Source: Cyanophora paradoxa (lineage: Eukaryota; Glaucocystophyceae; Cyanophorales; Cyanophoraceae). Taken from it: DNA of 64,000 nt. The position numbers and the translations under genes were made by a program. The stretch spans positions 1-64,000 of the forward strand of contig QPMI01000219.1 of assembly GCA_004431415.1 (NCBI GenBank), written 5' to 3'. The notes beneath the pieces were generated by a model, which was not told the DNA's origin, ran no database searches, and was given only the letters and a program-made list of their open reading frames with translations. Shown here piece after piece: positions 32,519-43,874 of the stretch. Every line of letters starts with the position of its first letter. The stretch's first letter is position 1.

Positions 32519-35500
32519 CTTGGTGGGTGGGTCATCTGAGTGATGCTAGCACCTTGTGCATGTTCCCCCAGAGAGATTTGGGGTGCATCTTTCTTCTATT
32601 TTGCCACAGATTGGAAACCTGGGGCCTTCGACTGAGTGACTTGCTGGTGGGTTCATCTGTGTAATGCTAGCACCTTGTGCATTTTCCCCCAGAGAGATTT
32701 GGGGTGCATCTTTCTTCTATTTTGTGGCGGATAAGAAACCTGGGGCCTTCAACTGAGTGACTTGCTGGAGGGTGGGTTCATCTGCCTGAGGCTAGCGCCA
32801 TGTGCATATTCCCCCAGAGAGATTTGGGGTGCATCTTTCTTCTATTTTGTGGCAGATCCGAAACCTGGGGCCTTCGACTGAGTGACTTGCTGGTGGGTGG
32901 GTCATCTGCCTAAGGCTAGCGCCTTGTGCATATTCCCCCAGAGAGATTTGGGGTGCATCTTCCTTTGATTTTTTCACAGATCCTAAACCTGGGGCCTTCG
33001 ACTGAGTGACTTGCTGGTGGGTGGGTCATCTGCCTAAGGCTAGCGCCTTGTGCATATTCCCCCAGAGAGATTTGGGGTGCATCCTTCTTCTATTTTGTGG
33101 CAGATCGGAAACCTGGGGCCTTCGACTGAGTGACGTGCTGGTGGAAGAGTCATCTGCCTAAGGCTAGCGCCTTGTGCATATTCCCCCAGAGAGAGTTGAA
33201 GTGCATCTTTCTTCTATTTTGTGGCAGATTGGAAACCTGGGGCATTTGACTGAGTGACTTGCTGGTGGGTGGGTTCATCTGTGTAATGCTAGCACCTTGT
33301 GCATATTCCCCCAGAGAGATTTGGGGTGCATCCTTCTTCTATTTTGTGGCAGATCGGAAACCTGGGGCCTTCGACTCAGTGACTCGGTGGTGGGTGGGTC
33401 ATCTGCCTAAGGCTATCACCTTGTGCATATTCCCCCAGAGAGATTTGGGGTGCATCTTTCTTCTATTTTGTGGCAGATTCGAAAACTGGGGCATTTGACT
33501 GAGTGACTTGGTGGTGGGTGGGTCATCTGCCTAAGGCTTGCGCCTTGTGCATATTCCCCCAGAGAGATTTGGGGTGCATCTTCCTTTGATTTTTTCACAG
33601 ATCCTAAACCTGGGGCCTTCGACTGAGTGACTTGCTGGTGGGTGGGTCATCTGAGTGATGCTAGCACCTTGTGCATGTTCCCCAGAGAGATTTGGGGTGC
33701 ATCTTTCTTCTATTTTGTGGCAGATTGGAAACCTGGGGCATTTGACTGAGTGACTTGCTGGTGGGTGGGTCATCTGCCTAAGGCTAGCGCCTGATGCATA
33801 TCCTCAGAGAGATTTGGGGTGCATCCTTCTTCTATTTTGTGGCAGATCAGAAACCTGGGGCCTTCGACTCTGTGACTTGCTGGTGGGTGGGTCATCTGCC
33901 TAAGGCTATCACCTTGTGCATATTCCCCCAGAGAGATTTGGGGTGCATCTTTCTTCTATTTTGTGGCAGATTCAAAACCGGGCATTTGACTGAGTGACTT
34001 GCTGGTGGGTGGGTCATCTGCCTAAGGCTAGCGCCTTGTGCATATTCCCCCAGAGAGATTTGGGGTGCATCCTTCTTCTATTTTGTGGCAGATCGGAAAC
34101 CTGGGGCCTTCGACTGAGTGACGTGCTGGTGGGTGGGTCATCTGCGTAAGGCTAGCGCCTTGTGCATATTCCCCCAGAGAGATTTGGGGTGCATCTTTCT
34201 TCTATTTTGTGGCAGATTGGAAACCTGGGGCATTTGACTGAGTGACTTGCTGGTGGGTGGGTCATCTGCCTAAGGCTAGCGCCTTGTGCATATTCCCCCA
34301 GAGAGATTTGGGGTGCATCCTTCTTCTATTTTGTGGCAGATCCGAAACCTGGGGCCTTCCACTCTGTGACTTGCTGGTGGGTGGGTCATCTGCCTAAGGC
34401 TATCACCTTGTGCATATTCCCCCAGAGAGATTTGGGGTGCATCTTTCTTCTATTTTGTGGCAGATTCAAAAACCGGGCATTTGACTGAGTGACTTGCTGG
34501 TGGGTGGGTCATCTGCCTAAGGCTAGCGCCTTGTGCATATCCCCCAGAGAGATTTGGGGTGCATTCTTCTTCTATTTTGTGGCAGATCGGAAACCTGGGG
34601 CCTTCGACTGAGTGACGTGCTGGTGGGTGGGTCATCTGCGTGATGCTAGCACCTTGTGCATGTTCCCCCAGAGAGATTTGGGGTGCATCTTCTTCTATTT
34701 TGTGGCAGATTGGAAACCTGGGGCATTTGACTGAGTGACTTGCTGGTGGGTGGGTTCATCTGTGTAATGCTAGCACCTTGTGCATATTCCCCCAGAGAGA
34801 TTTGGGGTGCATCCTTCTTCTATTTTGTGGCAGATCGGAAACCTGGGGCCTTCGACTCAGTGACTCGGTGGTGGGTGGGTCATCTGCCTAAGGCTATCAC
34901 CTTGTGCATATTCCCCCAGAGAGATTTGGGGTGCATCTTTCTTCTATTTTGTGGCAGATTCGAAAACTGGGGCATTTGACTGAGTGACTTGGTGGTGGGT
35001 GGGTCATCTGCCTAAGGCTAGCGCCTTGTGCATATTCCCCCAGAGAGATTTGGGGTGCATCTTCCTTTGATTTTTTCACAGATCCTAAACCTGGGGCCTT
35101 CGACTGAGTGACTTGCTGGTGGGTGGGTCATCTGAGTGATGCTAGCACCTTGTGCATGTTCCCCCAGAGAGATTTGGGGTGCATCTTTCTTCTATTTTGT
35201 GGCAGATTGGAAACCTGGGGCATTTGACTGAGTGACTTGCTGGTGGGTGGGTCATCTGCCTAAGGCTAGCGCCTGATGCATATCCTCAGAGAGATTTGGG
35301 GTGCATCCTTCTTCTATTTTGTGGCAGATCAGAAACCTGGGGCCTTCGACTCTGTGACTTGCTGGTGGGTGGGTCATCTGCCTAAGGCTATCACCTTGTG
35401 CATATTCCCCCAGAGATATTTGGGGTGCATGTTTCTTCTATTTTGTGGCAGATTCAAAAACCGGGCATTTGACTGAGTGACTTGCTGGTGGGTGGGTCAT

Positions 35501-37477
35501 CTGCCTAAGGCTAGCGCCTTGTGCATATCCCCCAGAGAGATTTGGGGTGCATCCTTCTTCTATTTTGTGGCAGATTCGAAAACTGGGGCATTTGACTGAG
35601 TGACTTGGTGGTGGGTGGGTCATCTGCCTAAGGCTAGCGCCTTGTGCATATTCCCCCAGAGAGATTTGGGGTGCATCTTCCTTTGATTTTTTCACAGATC
35701 CTAAACTGGGGCCTTCGACTGAGTGACTTGCTGGTGGGTGGGTCATCTGAGTGATGCTAGCACCTTGTGCATGTTCCCCCAGAGAGATTTGGGGTGCATC
35801 TTTCTTCTATTTTGTGGCAGATTGGAAACCTGGGGCATTTGACTGAGTGACTTGCTGGTGGGTGGGTCATCTGCCTAAGGCTAGCGCCTGATGCATATCC
35901 TCAGAGAGATTTGGGGTGCATCCTTCTTCTATTTTGTGGCAGATCAGAAACCTGGGGCCTTCGACTCTGTGACTTGCTGGTGGGTGGGTCATCTGCCTAA
36001 GGCTATCACCTTGTGCATATTCCCCCAGAGATATTTGGGGTGCATGTTTCTTCTATTTTGTGGCAGATTCAAAAACCGGGCATTTGACTGAGTGACTTGC
36101 TGGTGGGTGGGTCATCTGCCTAAGGCTAGCGCCTTGTGCATATCCCCCAGAGAGATTTGGGGTGCATCCTTCTTCTATTTTGTGGCAGATCGGAAACCTG
36201 GGGCCTTCGACTGAGTGACGTGCTGGTGGGTGGGTCATCTGCGTGATGCTAGCACCTTGTGCATGTTCCCCCAGAGAGATTTGGGGTGCATCTTTCTTCT
36301 ATTTTGTGGCAGATTGGAAACCTGGGGCATTTGACTGAGTGACTTGCTGGTGGGTGGGTCATTTGCCTAAGGCTAGAGCCTTGTTGGGGCATTTGACTGA
36401 GTGATTTGCTGGTGGGTGGGTCATCTGCCTAAGGCTAGCCCCTTTTGCATATTCCCCCAGAGAGATTTGGGGTGCATCTTCCTTTGATTTTTTCACAGAT
36501 CCTAAACCTGGGGCCTTCGACTGAGTGACTTGCTGGTGGGTGGGTCATCTGCGTGATGCTAGCGCCTTGTGCATGTTCCCCCAGAGAGATTTGGGGTGCA
36601 TCTTTCTTCTATTTTGTGGCAGATTGGAAACCTGGGGCATTTGACTGAGTGACTTGCTGGTGGGTGGGTCATCTGTCTAAGGCTAGCGCCTGATGCATAT
36701 CCTCAGAGAGATTTGGGGTGCATCCTTCTTCTATTTTGTGGCAGATTCAAAAACCGGGCATTTGACTGAGTGACTTGCTGGTGGGTGGGTCATCTGCCTA
36801 AGGCTAGCCCCTTTTGCATATTCCCCCAGAGAGATTTGGGGTGCATCTTCCTTTGATTTTTTCACAGATCCTAAACCTGGGGCCTTCGACTGAGTGACTT
36901 GCTGGTGGGTGGGTCATCTGCCTAAGGCTAGCGCCTTGTGCATATTCCCCCAGAGAGATTTGGGGTGCATCCTTCTTCTATTTTGTGGCAGATCGGAAAC
37001 CTGGGGCCTTCGACTGAGTGACGTGCTGGTGGGTGGGTCATCTGCGTGATGCTAGCACCTTGTGCATGTTCCCCCAGAGAGATTTGGGGTGCATCTTTCT
37101 TCTATTTTGTGGCAGATTGGAAACCTGGGGCATTTGACTGAGTGACTTGCTGGTGGGTGGGTTCATCTGCCTAAGGCTAGCGCCTTGTGCATATAACCCC
37201 AGAGAGATTTGGGGTGCATCCTTCTTCTATTTTGTGGCAGATCGGAAACCCGGGGCCTTCGACTCAGTGACTCGGTGGTGGGTGGGTCATCTGCCTAAGG
37301 CTATCACCTTGTGCATATTCCCCCAGAGAGATTTGGGGTGCATCTTTCTTCTATTTTGTGGCAGATTCGAAAACTGGGGCATTTGACTGAGTGACTTGGT
37401 GGTGGGTGGGTCATCTGCCTAAGGCTAGCGCCTTGTGCATATTCCCCCAGAGAGATTTGGGGTGCATCTTCCTTTAC
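32519..37477 (-). repeat. 124-bp satellite array 7 (largest)
   Basis: About 40 monomers in reverse orientation with strong higher-order structure: a block at 33259 recurs at 34740 (1,481 bp, about 12 monomers), and one at 35276 recurs at 35891 (615 bp, about five). Some monomers are shortened (for example CCTGATGCATATCCTCAG near 33790, 35270 and 35885). Confidence 0.96.
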
Positions 37478-40400
37478 AGCCCAAGGATCAGTAAACTTCG
37501 CATCCAATTTAGAAGAATGACGAGTCCGAATAGCCATGACCTTGACAAATTCACTAGGGACAAATCTTGGAGCAACGTTGTCAGGCCGATTAGCAAGAAT
37601 GAGTTGTTTTTCAGACTCGACATCGGAGTAAATGCGAGAAAAGCGACGAGCAAACATTTTCGCATACTCATTATGATTACCAGATGTTACGCCATCCGGA
37701 TTGATCAGAAGATCAACGGGAAGTACACATGGACGACCATACACCATTTCGAACGGCGTATATCCAGTACGAGGATTGCGATAGTTCCGAACTGCGAGTA
37801 ATGCGCAAGGAAGATAAAGATCCCATTCCTTCGGATTACGCTCACAATGGAAGCGAAGCCTTGTAATGAGCACATCGTTCAGTTTCTCGACGAGTCCTTG
37901 ACTCTGAGGATGATACGTAGACGAAAAGACAGCTTTTATTCCATAGAACTGCTGAAGAGATTGCAAAAGCGCATTCTTGAACTCCGAACCTTGATCCGAT
38001 GAAATCTTCCTGGGAACTCCATGAGTAGGAATCCAATGATCGAAGAGAGCACGAATGACGTAGATTGGAGATTTAGTTCGTGCAGGCAGCGCGAAAGACC
38101 ATCGGGTGAAGACATCAATAATCGTGACGAGATAGTTGTTGCCACGATTCGTCTTGGGAAGAGGACCGACAATATCGATCTCCAAGTGTTGCATAGGACC
38201 ATCCGCGAAGATAGGAATTTGAGGGATGTCCTTCGCACCACGAGAAGGCTTGACCAACTGGCAGTCAGGACATTTGAGGACGAAGTTGTGGATATCAGCG
38301 TACATAGACTTCCAGTAATATCGCCTCTTCATATGGTCGTACATCTTGCCAACGCCAGGATGCCCAAGAGATAAATGAACAGATTTGAGCACGGTAGACG
38401 TGAGATGAGCAGGGATGACAATTCTGTACAGCTTGTTGCCAGCAAGATGATGACAAAGGACTCCATCCTTGAGAACGAATTTGCTAGACTTGATCATCTT
38501 CTCGGCAAGTTTGTCAGTGCCCTCTGGTTCAATTGTGATGTCTTCTTCAAGGTATTTGATCACTGTTGACAGCAAAGAATCGTTGAGTTGCTCAGTCCTG
38601 ATGTGATCAGAGCCCAAGTTCAGCTGAAGTTCAATTGCATCCAGCAGCGAATAGAAATGGTTAGGAGTAGCCTCCATAGCTTCAATTGCACGAACAGCAG
38701 CATGTGCAATGCGAGACAAAGCATCCGCATCCTGATTATGTTTGCCAGGCTTGTAGTGCACATCAAAGTCAAACTCTTGCATTGAGAGAATCCATCTGGC
38801 AATGCGAGCATTGGGGAACTTCTTGGATGTCTTCAAGTATTGCAGAGCCGAATGATCCGACTTGATAATAAATTTCTGACCCTTGAGATACTGAGGAAAT
38901 TTCTTAGTGACAGCCCACCAGACAGCATATAGTTCTTGCTCAGTGACAGTCCATTTCTGTTGATCCTCAGTAAGTGGTTCGGCAGATGACAATCTCTTTG
39001 GTCCATTTCTTCTCCGAAGCATTGAACTTATGAGAAGCAAAAGACACAACTCGTTCATTCCCAGAAGAGTCCAATTGAGAAAGCACAGCTCCAACACCAG
39101 TCTTAGAAGCATCCGTCTTTAGAATGAACTGTTTGGAGAAGTCTGGAAATGCAAGAATGGGACTTGAGCCATGGATCTCCTTCAACTTGCGGAATGCAAA
39201 GTCTTCTTGATCTCTTCATTTGAAAATTGAGTTCTTGTTCGTGAGATCATGAAGTGGACCAGCAATGATAGCACAGTCGGGAATGAATATCCTGTAATAT
39301 CCAACTAACCCCAGAAAAGACCTAACCTGAGAAGCATCTTTAGGAGTTGGAAAGGTTTTCACTGCAGCAATCTTGGAAGGGGAAGGTTTGATTCCATTGA
39401 ATGTGACTAAGAAACCCAGATATTCGACTTCAGCCTGGAAGAACTTGCACTTCTTCGGTTTCAGTCGAAGATTAGCAGCATACAGAGCATCTATAACCCA
39501 TTGAAGATCCTTGAAGTGTTGCTCCAGCGATTTGGAGAACACACAGATGTCGTCCAGATACACCAGAACAAAAACATACAGATATGTACCCAAAACCTGA
39601 TTCATCAACATTTGAAACGTTGCAGGGGCCGTCTTGAGACCCTGAGGCATAACGTTCCACTCAAAGAGTCCATGGGGAGCACGAAAAGCAGTTTTCTCCC
39701 TATCATTCTGATCCATTTCGACACCCCAGTAGCCATCTGGGATATCACCAGTAGAGATATATATAGCACCCGACAAAGCTTCTAATGCATCATCTATGCG
39801 TGGGAGGGGATATGCATCATCAGAGGTGACAGCGTTGAGTCTCCGATAATCAATGCAGAACCGCCAGGAACCATCCTTCTTCTTGACAAGGACGACAGGA
39901 GCCGCCCAAGCAGATCGAGAAGGCTTGATTAAATTGCGCTCCAGAAGAGATTTGGTCTCATCAAGAACTTTCTGACGTTCTGTTGCAGACATCCTCCAAG
40001 GAGGTTCAGCAATGGGAGCTGCATTCCCAGTAGGAATGGTATGTTTGATTGGAGGTTTAGGAGTATTTGGATCATAAACCGAAGGCTTATCTTGGAAGAC
40101 CTTGATATTCTTCTCAAGAAACTCATACATGCGAGCACGATCCTCAGACTTGTCTCCTCTATCTCCAACATCAATCTGGCGAAGAATATCAGCAGCAGGC
40201 TCACCGAATCGTTGCTTAAGCTCCTCAAACGACAGAGACTTCGCCTCATCAATGGATACTTGATATTGAAGATGAGCAGTGGGAGTGAATGGGGGAACCA
40301 TAGATACCGAAGAACTCTTGGAATGCATATCAAGCGATGTAGAAGAACCTACCTCTGGCTGCAGTGAAGAAGAAATTGAGGGAGAAGAATTGGCAGATTG

Positions 40401-41344
40401 GTATTTCAGAGGCCCATGTCCATGTGGAATCTCAGAATGATCAGTGATCTCAGAAGGTTTGTGCTGAGAGAAAGAACGCTGAGAGGTCAGAACAGCTTCG
40501 GCAGAAGTGACATTAACTTCCTTGGCACAAGACTCATCGGAAGCAGGAGGGGCGCCATTGTTTAAATACTCCAGGCTTCCACGCCCATCTTGGTCATAAG
40601 AAAGTACAAGGCCAATGTCACAAATCTCAGAAACAACTCTGCTCAAGGGAACAAATCGAGCAAGTTTGAGACCACGAGGCACTGTTGTGGCGGGACCACC
40701 TTGTTGCCGGTCAAAATTCACCACAAGTGCCTTGACTCTGCACCACAAGTGCCTTGACAAGTGCATATCCACTGGCCACGTGAATCATGGGATTGCCGTC
40801 CCATTCATAGCGAACTTCAATCTTGCCTCCACCGTCTTGAACAACTCAACCCACTTTTGTTCTCCAGGTGCAATTTTAACTGATCTTGCCACCTCCAGCA
40901 CCACTCCATGCTCCTGAGGTGTCCAGCTACTGCATGAACTTGAATTCTTCTCAGGTGGAGCAGGTGGAGAGTCCGGCTCTGACTCCTGTGGCCGATCAGT
41001 GCCTTGACAAATTGGGAAAATCTTACATTCAACAGGCTTGTCCTTGAACCGTGAGAAGGTAACAGTGCGCCGTCCATCTTCCAAATTCTGGTAAGTGACT
41101 CCATGGGCACTAAAGAAGTCCTGTCCCAAGATTCCATCATCGGAAAATCGAGGGAAATCGCAAACCAGGAAAGGGATAGAAGTAGTCAAGGGACCAACTG
41201 TCCCAGAAATGACAATCTCTCCCGGAACATGAATGACTTCTGAATTTGGAAGGCGAACTGAAGGCATGTGACGAGTTCGAAACAGCTTATGTTCAAGACC
41301 AAGATCCTTCACATGATGCAAAAGAATAATGGAAATGTCCGCTC
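37478..41344 (-). pseudogene. Ty3/gypsy Pol, family 2 (element H)
   Basis: Runs from the protease (joined at GADIS, 41344) through DGILGQDFF, linker, reverse transcriptase ([13 protein letters not shown], catalytic YLDD), RNase H and integrase (LGHPGVGKMYDHM, CPDCQ, LEIDIVGPLP, SSDQGSEF, GLVEKLND). Defects visible against element C: a deletion near 40850 and a short tandem duplication (AAGGCACTTGTGGTG) near 40740; a Trp to TGA change at 39216-39218; an 8-bp deletion near 38990; GPW changed to DPW; and truncation at 37478. It keeps the sequences that C lost near 11330 and 12631. Confidence 0.92.
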
Positions 41345-43027
41345 CTCCTCCAGGTCGTTCAGATTATCCCCTCAGATGGAGCTGACGACCGCCCTGTGAA
41401 TACATGGCCCAATCAAATGCAACTCGACCACAATTATGCTTGGAAGCAAGTTCTTATCAAGCTTGGATCCTGTTTTGCTCATGCTGAAAATGGAGCTGAT
41501 TTCTGTCGTAAGGCTCTGCGAACTGCCTCATGGCCCGATTTCTTGAAGCAGTTCGATGAGTATTATCGACACAAGAGTGTTCAGCGTGATGCACGCAAGA
41601 AGTTCTGGGGCCTTAGCTATGCGGACGCCGTTCGTGACAATGGCAACATTCCAGTTCCATATGAGCAATTTTCCTCTACTGTGTTCCAATACGCAAAAGA
41701 GGTGAGACCCACAATCACGGACAACGAGATTATGAGTCATGTTTGGACTGAGTGCGGATTTCCTGGGGAGCTTCCCAGTGATCTTAAGAATCGTGCGCAA
41801 TTCGATCACAGGTTGCGTACGATGTGGATTTCGTTTGTTCGAAGCGCGAATGTTGGAGCTTCGCCTTTCTTTTTCAATTCTCCTAATCCGACGCTTCCAA
41901 AATTCTCGAATCCTGCGATAAACGCATTTTCTACTACCGAGCGCAGCAACTTCGTTACGCGCTCAGAGTTCGAGGATTTTAAGGCTGAATTGGCGAAAGA
42001 AGTTGATTCGAAAGTGAATCGCCTCGATCGCAAAATTGACGATCGTCTTGATGAATTGCGTGCTGATTTGCGCGATAACAATCGCCTGTTGCGCAGCATT
42101 GCTTCGTCGCTGAAATTTTCTGATGCTGGTGCGCAAAACCGATCTCACGGAGGCGATGTCCAGCGCAGAGGCGACACTTGGCGTGGCTCGTACAACTTCG
42201 ACAAGTCTGGTCCCTCGTCTCGAGGTGGTCGACCCCCTGCTCAGCGCGGACGCTCTCAGGAACGTCGCTCTGTGTCGGCTGATCCTGGTCGCCGAGGCAG
42301 CTCCCAGCCTCGCGGCTCGGGAAACGCCTAGCCCCGCGTGTTCTGCTCCGCCAGGCTGGGGCGAAGTTGAAGCCAGCCAACCCTCGAGGCTCACTCGTGT
42401 CTCTTGCCCCGTTGATAACTTTCAATGAGTTTCTTCGTCGCTCGAGTGCACGTGGTGGTGTCTCTCTCTCTCATCCTTCTCCTATTGTCAATACGCATCC
42501 TTCTAACCCATCCTCCAATCCCTGTTCTGTTCCTCGAGTCCCTTTACCAGTACGGAGGGAAAACGTCATTTCAAGTGAATTACCTATTGTGGCCAAGCCT
42601 GTTCGTCCTTCCGATGGCGAACATACTTTCAATGGTCAAACGCAGTTGCGTGAGCAAACGCAAGACGCTGGGAATGTGCCTGCTCCAAGAACAGTGCAAA
42701 TATTGAAGTCCAATGGTTTGATCGAGGAGAGGCAGTTTGCTTCGAGTTCTGATGCCCTTGGTCAATCCAATGCTACTTCTAAACTTGACATTCGTTCTTT
42801 TCCACGCAAGCACTATGCAAATCTTGCGAAATATTCGAATCTGGCCCCAGTGGCTGCTTCTCTTGAATATGATGGGCATAACACTTACATACTCAACTCT
42901 GTGGACCTGAAGCATACCCCCGGAGGTCCTGCAGTTGCTGGACGTCGATTTGCGACTACTCCACCTGGTCGGTCACTGCTAGAGGTCAAAATAAAGGGTT
43001 GAGCCTACTCCTTTTTGCTGGACACAG
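41345..43027 (+). pseudogene. Inverted gag-pol block of element H
   Basis: Plus-strand Gag from LLQVVQIIPSDG through the intact RG-rich tail to TAG 42331, then pol in the -1 frame to LLDTG of the protease (with CGA changed to TGA at 43002). The surrounding element is minus strand: 43028-43133 encodes the Gag residues before LLQ and 41344 downward encodes the residues after LLDTG, so reversing this block restores collinearity exactly. Copies of gag residues here show the frame lost in element C. Confidence 0.93.
42319..42362 (+). promoter_or_regulatory. -1 frameshift signal, family 2, element H
   Basis: In-frame G GGA AAC (42319-42325), GCC, TAG (42329-42331), then GCCCCGCGTG...CAGGCTGGGGC, the same stem as in element C with one mismatch. 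Confidence 0.82.
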
Positions 43028-43133
43028 TGCTTGCACACTCTCCAGCCAATCAGTAGGAGAAGAGGCAGAGAAAGCAGGGAAAGTAGCGGTTTTGAGGAAG
43101 GGCTTGAGCACGTTCACATTAGGCTGTGCCATG
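43028..43133 (-). pseudogene. Gag N-terminal fragment, element H
   Basis: ATG 43133 (MAQPNVNVLKPFLK) to SVQA, interrupted by the inversion breakpoint. The leader just upstream lacks 30 bases present in C and F. Confidence 0.85.
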
Positions 43134-43412
43134 TCGTCTTCCTGGTTAATGTCGTCTAGGGGTTCAGACAGGGATTCTGCTGCGAGGTCACCAAGGACTT
43201 CTGTCAGCAGATGGTCGAGCACAAAGTCCAGCAGTGCGGTCAAGCTCCTTGTAGCACTCGCCAGATTGAAATAGAAGAGAGCAGTACTACTGAAGCAGCA
43301 GGAAAGCGTCTAGATGACGAGAGCAAGACTTCATGACAGGAAGGGGTGTTGTGGAAGGTTCCACAGAAAACCGTCAGAACGCACTCAGGTGGCGAGAAAC
43401 CATGCGCAAGAG

Positions 43413-43480
43413 TTTTTTATAGCTCAGTAGCACACGGAATGACCGCAGAACGCGAGGTTCAGCGAAGTTCTAGAACATTC
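43413..43480 (-). promoter_or_regulatory. Heat-shock-element and TATA module in element H
   Basis: Perfect element GAATGTTCTAGAA (43480-43468 on the minus strand) and TATAAAAAA (43421-43413). The downstream element near 43365 has its last unit changed (CAA for GAA). Confidence 0.6.
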
Positions 43481-43719
43481 CATGCCAGAAGTCCAGCACG
43501 TGCGCGCGCGCGCAGAGCAGCTGTGCGATGTCCCAACGATGCGTATAGGTAATAGTTACACACAAAAGCACATTTAAGAACGATTGGCGCCTATACGCGC
43601 GACGACAGACGAGTTCCAAGATTCAAGCGCGTAGCATCGAAAGGAAGCCGTCAAATACGACAAAGAAGAAGATTATACACTTTCCCGCGGCAGAGCGGTT
43701 CTGCACAGCGGCCCCCAAA

Positions 43720-43874
43720 TGATAAGGATTGTGGACACTTTATTATTGGACACACCAAGACTGGGGTGCGGGGGCACACGAAGGGGATACAAATATCCTA
43801 TGCCATAAGAGAAAGAGGGGCGAAGTAGGGGGCAATCTACGACACAGAACCCGATCCAGCTACACTCCACATCA
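43720..43874 (-). repeat. 5' LTR of element H (155 bp)
   Basis: Complete family-2 LTR with TGAT...ATCA ends, followed by TTTGGGGGCCG on the minus strand as in element C. Confidence 0.93.

Larger units (their letters stand above)
37478..43874 (-). mobile_element. Family-2 Ty3/gypsy retrotransposon H, with internal inversion
   Basis: A 6.4-kb minus-strand element: 5' LTR 43874-43720, leader, gag start, an inverted 1,683-bp block, then pol down to the end of integrase, where satellite cuts it at 37478. No 3' LTR. Its 5' flank is the same satellite variant as at elements C and F. Confidence 0.92.
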
